DNA of 7,399 nucleotides from Eubacteriales Family XIII. Incertae Sedis bacterium (GTDB lineage Bacteria > Bacillota > Clostridia > Peptostreptococcales > Anaerovoracaceae): contig JAITTH010000123.1 of the NCBI GenBank assembly GCA_031287295.1, positions 1 through 7,399 on the forward strand, in the 5' to 3' direction. Positions 7,387 through 7,399 of the stretch are shown piece after piece (positions within the stretch are counted from its first letter, which is position 1; every line of letters begins with the position of its first letter). A model generated the notes under the pieces. That model saw nothing but the letters and a program-made list of their open reading frames with translations. It had not been told where the DNA came from and ran no database searches. The position numbers were made by a program, and so were the translations under genes.

Positions 7387-7399
7387 AGATCGGAAGAGC
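7387..7399. other. Probable residual Illumina adapter at the window end
   Basis: The final 13 bases, agatcggaagagc, are identical to the standard TruSeq adapter prefix used for read trimming, and they end exactly at the window edge. They lie where the first few codons of aroC should be. A genuine match cannot be fully excluded, because the reverse complement reads in frame into the chorismate synthase N-terminus (Ser-Ser-Asp-Leu before Trp-Gly-Asn), but an exact 13-base match at the very end is far more easily explained as adapter. Confidence 0.85.

Overview
The window holds one tightly packed minus-strand operon for aromatic amino acid biosynthesis, followed by a pair of membrane PH-domain genes. 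In transcription order (right to left) it reads: aroC (chorismate synthase, 5' end cut by the window edge), a fused shikimate kinase-shikimate dehydrogenase gene (aroK-aroE), a DAHP synthase gene (aroF type), pheA (chorismate mutase-prephenate dehydratase-ACT), aroQ (type II 3-dehydroquinase), then ydbS-like and ydbT-like genes. The last 160 bases (1-160) are non-coding and carry GC-rich direct repeats. All other ORFs on both strands are shadows of these genes.

The likely host is a Bacillota (Firmicutes) bacterium, probably a clostridial-type anaerobe. This is an inference from the DAHP synthase with an N-terminal ferredoxin-like domain, the AroQ-type fused PheA, the YdbS/YdbT pair, strong GGAGG-like ribosome binding sites and a roughly balanced base composition. 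I cannot name the genus.

Together the genes cover DAHP formation (step 1), 3-dehydroquinate dehydration (step 3), shikimate formation and phosphorylation (steps 4 and 5), chorismate formation (step 7) and the branch to phenylpyruvate. Dehydroquinate synthase (aroB), EPSP synthase (aroA) and a tyrosine-branch dehydrogenase (tyrA) are absent and probably lie upstream, beyond the right edge, or elsewhere in the genome. Feedback control by end products is expected at the DAHP synthase N-terminal domain and the PheA ACT domain. Three junctions are ATGA stop/start overlaps, one is a longer overlap, and two are gaps of 17 and 25 bases, so the whole set is probably one translationally coupled transcript. 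Its promoter is not in the window.

The points most worth a second look are: the terminal 13 bases at the right edge, which equal the common Illumina adapter prefix; the aroK-aroE fusion; a Ser in place of Arg in the normally conserved Thr-Arg-Phe motif of prephenate dehydratase; the tying of the envelope-associated ydbS/ydbT pair to the aro operon by a stop/start overlap; and the GGGGACGG repeats after the operon. I see no clearly new system; most of the window is ordinary biosynthesis.
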